Positions 60,704 through 64,000 of a DNA stretch of 64,000 bases are shown here, piece after piece. Location of the stretch: positions 1 to 64,000 of the forward strand of contig CAYXIO010000013.1 of NCBI GenBank assembly GCA_964465125.1. The letters are read 5' to 3'. This DNA comes from CAYOHG01 sp964465125. Its GTDB lineage: Bacteria > Planctomycetota > Phycisphaerae > UBA1845 > Fen-1342. Numbering within the stretch: the stretch's first letter is position 1; each line of letters starts with the position of its first letter. The position numbers and the translations under genes were made by a program. The notes beneath the pieces are model-generated. The model was not told where the DNA came from. It made no database searches and was given only the letters and a program-made list of their open reading frames with translations.

Positions 60704-61192
60704 ATGCCCGAGATCGTCAGCAATCTCGTGGACGTGCTCGTCTTTCGCCGAGTCCGGCCCGGTCCGGCCGAGGATTCGATCGAACTGCTTCGCCTTCGCC
60801 GGCAAGCCGGGGCGCACCTGGGCGACACCTGGCAAATTCTCCACGGTCACGTTGAGCCCGGCGAGCGTGCGCCGCAGGCGGCCGTGCGCGAGCTGTTCGA
60901 AGAAACCGGCCTGAAGCCGGTGCGGTTCTGGCAACTCGAGTCGGTGAACACGTTCTACGTCGCGAAGACGGACCAGATCCTGATGTGCCCCTGCTTTGTC
61001 GCGGAAGTCGCGCCGGACGCGGCGGTCCGGCTCAACCACGAGCACAGCGAGCATCGCTGGGAGAGCTTCGCGCAATCCCATCAGATGATGATGTGGCCGG
61101 GTGAGCGCCGCGCGCTGCGCGAGCTGGTCGAGGAAATCCTGCGCCCCGGACCGGCGGAGCCGGCGCTGCGGATTGAATGGCCCTCGCACTGA
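60704..61192 (+). CDS. Nudix hydrolase
   Basis: A 162-residue pyrophosphohydrolase. The Nudix box is GHVEPGERAPQAAVRELFEETGL (spacing G-x5-E-x7-R-E-x2-E-E-x-G intact), so the metal-binding helix is active. The whole resembles dihydroneopterin-triphosphate or dATP pyrophosphatases, but the substrate is not settled. It starts 19 bases after proS and may be co-transcribed, though it has its own TACACT box and no ribosome binding site. Confidence 0.92.
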   Translation: MPEIVSNLVDVLVFRRVRPGPAEDSIELLRLRRQAGAHLGDTWQILHGHVEPGERAPQAAVRELFEETGLKPVRFWQLESVNTFYVAKTDQILMCPCFVAEVAPDAAVRLNHEHSEHRWESFAQSHQMMMWPGERRALRELVEEILRPGPAEPALRIEWPSH

Positions 61193-61211
61193 ACCGTGCT
61201 GCGCTTCCAGC

Positions 61212-62159
61212 TCAGAACAGCGGCTTGGTGAGCGTCACCTGGAAGCACGAGCTCCAGGCGAGGCTGGCCGGCTCCTCGGCCAGCGTCTGCATGATCCAAG
61301 CCAGGGCATTGTAGAAGTGCGGCGTACTCGCCTCGCACGCCGGCGGAAACGGGTGCGCGTGAATCGAAATCACGCTCGGCTCGATGAACCCGACCTGCTC
61401 CGCGGCGTGAACCAGCTCGCGCGGCGTGTGCTGGCGCAGCGGCTCGACAAAGCGCGGTGCGTTCGACCTGGCCGAGCCGCGCAGCGCCAAGTCGCGCTGC
61501 ACCGCCTCCTCCAGCAGAGGCAGCGCCGCCTTCAGCGATCGCAGGAACGCATGCATCGCTTCGGGCCGCAGCGGCTTCGCCAGTGCCGCCCCGACGTCGC
61601 TCAACAGCCCCGCCGCCGACGATCCGCCGATTTCCTGAGCCGTGTATTCGTTCAGGCTCGCCAGATTGAACAGGCGGTTTCGACAGCTCAGCACGAGGAC
61701 TCCCCCCGGCCGCAGCAGCCGCCACGCCTCGCGCAGGAACGGCGCGTCGGCGGGCAGGTATTCGAGCAGTCCGAGCGCCGCGACCGCGTCAAACGAAGCG
61801 TCGTCGAATCCGCTGCTGAGCACATCGGCGCATCGGAAGCGAACCCGGGGGAGGGTTGCGTCGGGCAGCCGCCGCGCCGACGCCTCGCACGACCGGATCA
61901 TCCCCTCCGCAACGTCGATGCCGATGGACCGCATCCCCGCCGTCACGGCCTCGAAGCACAACTGCCCTCCGCCGCAACCCAGGTCGAGCAGCTCTCCGTG
62001 CGCCCCGCCGCGCCGCTGGATGATCGCCTCCAGCGCCCGCGCGACACGTTCGTTGCCCAGGGCGTAGTGCCGGGCGGCGGGATCGTCCGAGTAAGCGCGC
62101 CGCTGCCAGGCCTCGCACTCGTCGGTAAAGAACTGCCGGATGTAGTCGACGGCTGGCAT
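61212..62159 (-). CDS. SAM-dependent methyltransferase
   Basis: A 315-residue class I methyltransferase. The SAM motif is ELLDLGCGGGQLCFEAVTAG, then GIDVAEGMI and, for motif IV, FDAVAALGLLEYLPADAPFLREAWRLLRPGGVLVLSC, as in methyltransferase 11 proteins. Substrate unknown. GAGGTGG precedes ATG 62159 by 8 bases; a longer frame to 62438 has no support. Divergent from the second methyltransferase gene, possibly a functional pair. Confidence 0.88.
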   Translation of the reverse strand: MPAVDYIRQFFTDECEAWQRRAYSDDPAARHYALGNERVARALEAIIQRRGGAHGELLDLGCGGGQLCFEAVTAGMRSIGIDVAEGMIRSCEASARRLPDATLPRVRFRCADVLSSGFDDASFDAVAALGLLEYLPADAPFLREAWRLLRPGGVLVLSCRNRLFNLASLNEYTAQEIGGSSAAGLLSDVGAALAKPLRPEAMHAFLRSLKAALPLLEEAVQRDLALRGSARSNAPRFVEPLRQHTPRELVHAAEQVGFIEPSVISIHAHPFPPACEASTPHFYNALAWIMQTLAEEPASLAWSSCFQVTLTKPLF

Positions 62160-62368
62160 GGCAACCCACCTCGCTCCTGTGCTCGCCGCGACCGTCCATG
62201 ACGGCGCGGATTTCCTCCTTCTATCGGAGCCTCGGCCCCGCCGACATGAACCCCGGCCCACACTGGCGAAGCCCCACGGCAGAGCCGATAGAAACAGCGG
62301 ACTCGCGGCGAAACCTGGAGCGCGCAACGAGCAGCCCGCTTCGCCGTCGACGCCGCCGGAGAGCCTGC

Positions 62369-63370
62369 ATGTCGCTCCTGATCGCCCACGAACCGGTTGT
62401 TCACGCGGAGCCGCGGCGCCAGAGCGCTGTCGCGCCATCCATCGACACGCTGCTGGCGCAGTACCTCAACGCGTACTGGCTGCGCCCGGAGAACGCGTTC
62501 TGGACCGTGCTGCGCAGCCGCGCCTGGGCGCGCGAGCCGATCCACGCCCGCAGCCTCGACCTGAGCTGCGGAGACGGGGTGTTCAGCTTCATCCACTGCG
62601 GCGGGCAATTCGGGATCGGCTTCGACACGTTCCAGGTGGTCGATCAGTCGGACAAGGTCTCGCGCGAGAACGCGGACATGTTCGACCGTGCGGTCGACGC
62701 GAACTGGCGGCCCGAAATCGTCGTGCGCCCCGAGGGCCTCATCGACGTCGGCACCGACCTGAAATGGTCGTCGCTCAGCAAGGCCGCGGCGCTGGATTTC
62801 TACGGCGGACTGATTCGGCACAACAGTGAGGCGCCGCTGCCGTTCGAGGACGCGACCTTCAGCCACGTCTACTGCAACTCGGTCAAGTGGGTGCGCAACG
62901 CCGCCGGTCTGCTGCGCGAGATCGCGCGTGTGACGCAGCCGGGCGGCCGCATCGTGCTGCACTGCAAGCTCGACAGCATGAAGCGCTACACGCTGCGGGG
63001 TTTCGAGCGATCGCTGGGTGAGCCGGTGCTGGCGCTGATCGAGCGCGGGCGCTTCGCGACGTGGCCGTCGCTGGCATCGCGGCGCGAGTGGGAGCGGCGC
63101 TTCGAGCGGGCCGGGCTGGAGATCGCGGACGAGCTGCCCATTGCGACGCGCACGCACGCCCACATCTGGGACATCGGATTGCGGCCGATCGCGCCGCTGC
63201 TGGTGCGCATGGCGAACAGCCTCACGCCCGCGAACCGCTCGGCGATCAAGCGCGATTGGATCGAGCTGTTCAAGACGCTGATTCGGCCGCTGTGCTCATC
63301 CGATTTTGACGTGTTCTCGCGGAATTCGTCGCCGGCGGAGATGCAGTACGTGCTGACGCGCGCGCGATAG
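62369..63370 (+). CDS. SAM-dependent methyltransferase-like protein
   Basis: A 333-residue protein with a methyltransferase 11 core. The SAM motif is SLDLSCGDGVFSF, less strict than usual (DLSCGDG); later FSHVYCNSVKWVRNAAGLLREIARVTQPGGRIVLHC gives the typical motif IV and VI. The N-terminus and the last 60 residues (after IWDIGLRPIAPLLVRMANSL) are additional helical parts. GGAG 7 bases before ATG 62369 sets the start. Possibly modifies surface sugars or lipids; unproven. Confidence 0.82.
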   Translation: MSLLIAHEPVVHAEPRRQSAVAPSIDTLLAQYLNAYWLRPENAFWTVLRSRAWAREPIHARSLDLSCGDGVFSFIHCGGQFGIGFDTFQVVDQSDKVSRENADMFDRAVDANWRPEIVVRPEGLIDVGTDLKWSSLSKAAALDFYGGLIRHNSEAPLPFEDATFSHVYCNSVKWVRNAAGLLREIARVTQPGGRIVLHCKLDSMKRYTLRGFERSLGEPVLALIERGRFATWPSLASRREWERRFERAGLEIADELPIATRTHAHIWDIGLRPIAPLLVRMANSLTPANRSAIKRDWIELFKTLIRPLCSSDFDVFSRNSSPAEMQYVLTRAR

Positions 63371-63427
63371 CCCCGCCTTGCGGGCTGATTCGCCAGATCG
63401 CACGCGCGCGCCTTCGCGCAGGCCGCG

Positions 63428-63847
63428 CTATTCTTCCTGAAACAGCGTCCGATCGCGCATGTCGAGGGCCCGCTCGACGACCTCGGCGGCGGTCGGCGGC
63501 TCCGCGGGTTGCAGCGTCACCGTCGGAACCTCGTGCTCATCGTGCAGCGTGCCGAGGATCAGCGCCTCGCTCACCAGGTCGAACGGCGGCACCTGCCACC
63601 AGGGCGGCTGCACGCGATAGCTCGTCTTGGCCGTCGCGTAGCCCGTCTTGCGGAAGAGCAGGTCGTAGTCGCCGTACCACAGGAACGAGACCTTCAGCGG
63701 GGTCGTGCCGGCCTCTTCGTCGTTCACGAACACCCGCGCTCCGGGCGGATCGCTCGTGATCTTCAGCTTGCGCTCGACGCAGCCGCTCGCCGGCAGAAGC
63801 GCCGCCGCCAGAAGAAGACTCAATCCGCATCGGGAAGCCATGGTCAT
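63428..63847 (-). CDS. PEGA-domain lipoprotein
   Basis: A 139-residue lipoprotein: signal LSLLLAAALLPASGC, then a PEGA domain, KLKITSDPPGARVFVNDEEAGTTPLKVSFLWYGDYDLLFRKTGY, a small surface-protein fold. The tail has a helical EVVERALDMRD end. GAGGTG 5 bases before ATG 63847 and overlap with the metallophosphoesterase stop (ATGA) set the start; ATG 63841 is a second choice. Confidence 0.83.
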   Translation of the reverse strand: MTMASRCGLSLLLAAALLPASGCVERKLKITSDPPGARVFVNDEEAGTTPLKVSFLWYGDYDLLFRKTGYATAKTSYRVQPPWWQVPPFDLVSEALILGTLHDEHEVPTVTLQPAEPPTAAEVVERALDMRDRTLFQEE

Positions 63848-64000
63848 AGCGGCACCTCGATCAGCTCGACCGCAAGAGACTCTGTGTCCAGCGTCGCGAT
63901 GGTCGCGCGGCCGGTGACCCATCCGCAGCACTCGCCGGGATTGACCCGCAGAACTTCACCGCGCTCGACGCTCGGCTCGTGCGTGTGGCCCGTGATGACG
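63844..64000 (-). CDS. YfcE-like metallophosphoesterase, N-terminus outside the window
   Basis: Only the last 51 residues are in the window. They carry the family end: VITGHTHEPSVERGEVLRVNPGECCGWVTGRATIATLD, in which GHTH supplies metal ligands and NPGECCGW is typical of YfcE-type phosphodiesterases. The stop overlaps the start of the PEGA lipoprotein gene (ATGA). Confidence 0.85.
   Translation of the reverse strand, partial: VITGHTHEPSVERGEVLRVNPGECCGWVTGRATIATLDTESLAVELIEVPL

Overview
This is a GC-rich bacterial chromosome segment, most likely from a planctomycete of the Phycisphaerae type. The evidence is a PEP-CTERM protein, four secreted proteins ending in dockerin-like modules (D-G-x-V-D-L-x-D-L-S-x-L-L-x-x-F-G), two of them also with a D-C-N-G-N ... 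P-D-E-C segment, a clustered ECF sigma factor / zf-HC2 protein / Ser-Thr kinase, and a secreted PQQ-type propeller facing a sugar-isomerase-like gene. I see no phage, transposase, CRISPR array or recognisable defence island. The segment is dense with genes on both strands, mostly in operons of one to three genes.

Layout. 1-2.6 kb: minus-strand ECF sigma, zf-HC2 protein and transmembrane kinase (cut by the window edge). 2.9-5.0 kb: a secreted dockerin-like protein and a PEP-CTERM protein with its own promoter and terminator. 5.6-12.5 kb: murJ, a FliN-like protein, asnB, mutM, a class V aminotransferase and a PtsN-like IIA protein. 12.6-18.7 kb: an RsbU-like phosphatase, a pair of tiny genes (30 and 41 codons), tRNA-Arg(UCG), a YkgJ-type protein, a nitroreductase, a second ECF sigma/zf-HC2 pair and a DegT-type aminotransferase. 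18.9-26.8 kb: a polytopic membrane protein fused to a seven-repeat propeller, an enoyl-CoA hydratase, a subtilase, an RluA-type pseudouridine synthase and two small membrane proteins.

26.9-43.3 kb: lspA behind a DksA/TraR-like protein with a histone-like tail, galK, a Ser/Thr-rich secreted protein, a sugar-binding-like lipoprotein, L-lysine 6-transaminase, a Deg-family protease, an OprP-type porin, rarA with 5-formyl-THF cyclo-ligase, an M32 carboxypeptidase, an amidohydrolase/lipoprotein/LigD-phosphoesterase-like operon and a LOG-like protein. 43.4-54.6 kb: a large HEAT/PDZ-like protein coupled to hutH, a CBM20-like esterase with dockerin, a Cys-rich secreted protein with a partner, a PQQ-propeller protein and a TIM-barrel isomerase-like protein. 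54.8-64 kb: a complete 0.4-kb small-lipoprotein transcription unit, an M14 carboxypeptidase, a cystathionine gamma-synthase-like enzyme with an in-frame palindromic insertion, proS, a Nudix hydrolase, two methyltransferases, a PEGA lipoprotein and the end of a metallophosphoesterase gene.

Themes. Cell-envelope and secreted proteins dominate, many carrying the same C-terminal module. Two ECF/zf-HC2 loci and an RsbU-like phosphatase provide signalling. Several genes lack a Shine-Dalgarno but have a TANNNT box 5-8 bases before the start codon, suggesting leaderless mRNAs. The best candidates for something undescribed are the tiny-gene pair at 14.3-14.5 kb, the small lipoprotein unit at 54.8-55.2 kb, the leaderless-promoter pattern and the palindromic insert at 57.5 kb. 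All calls are from reading the sequence; no database search was run.
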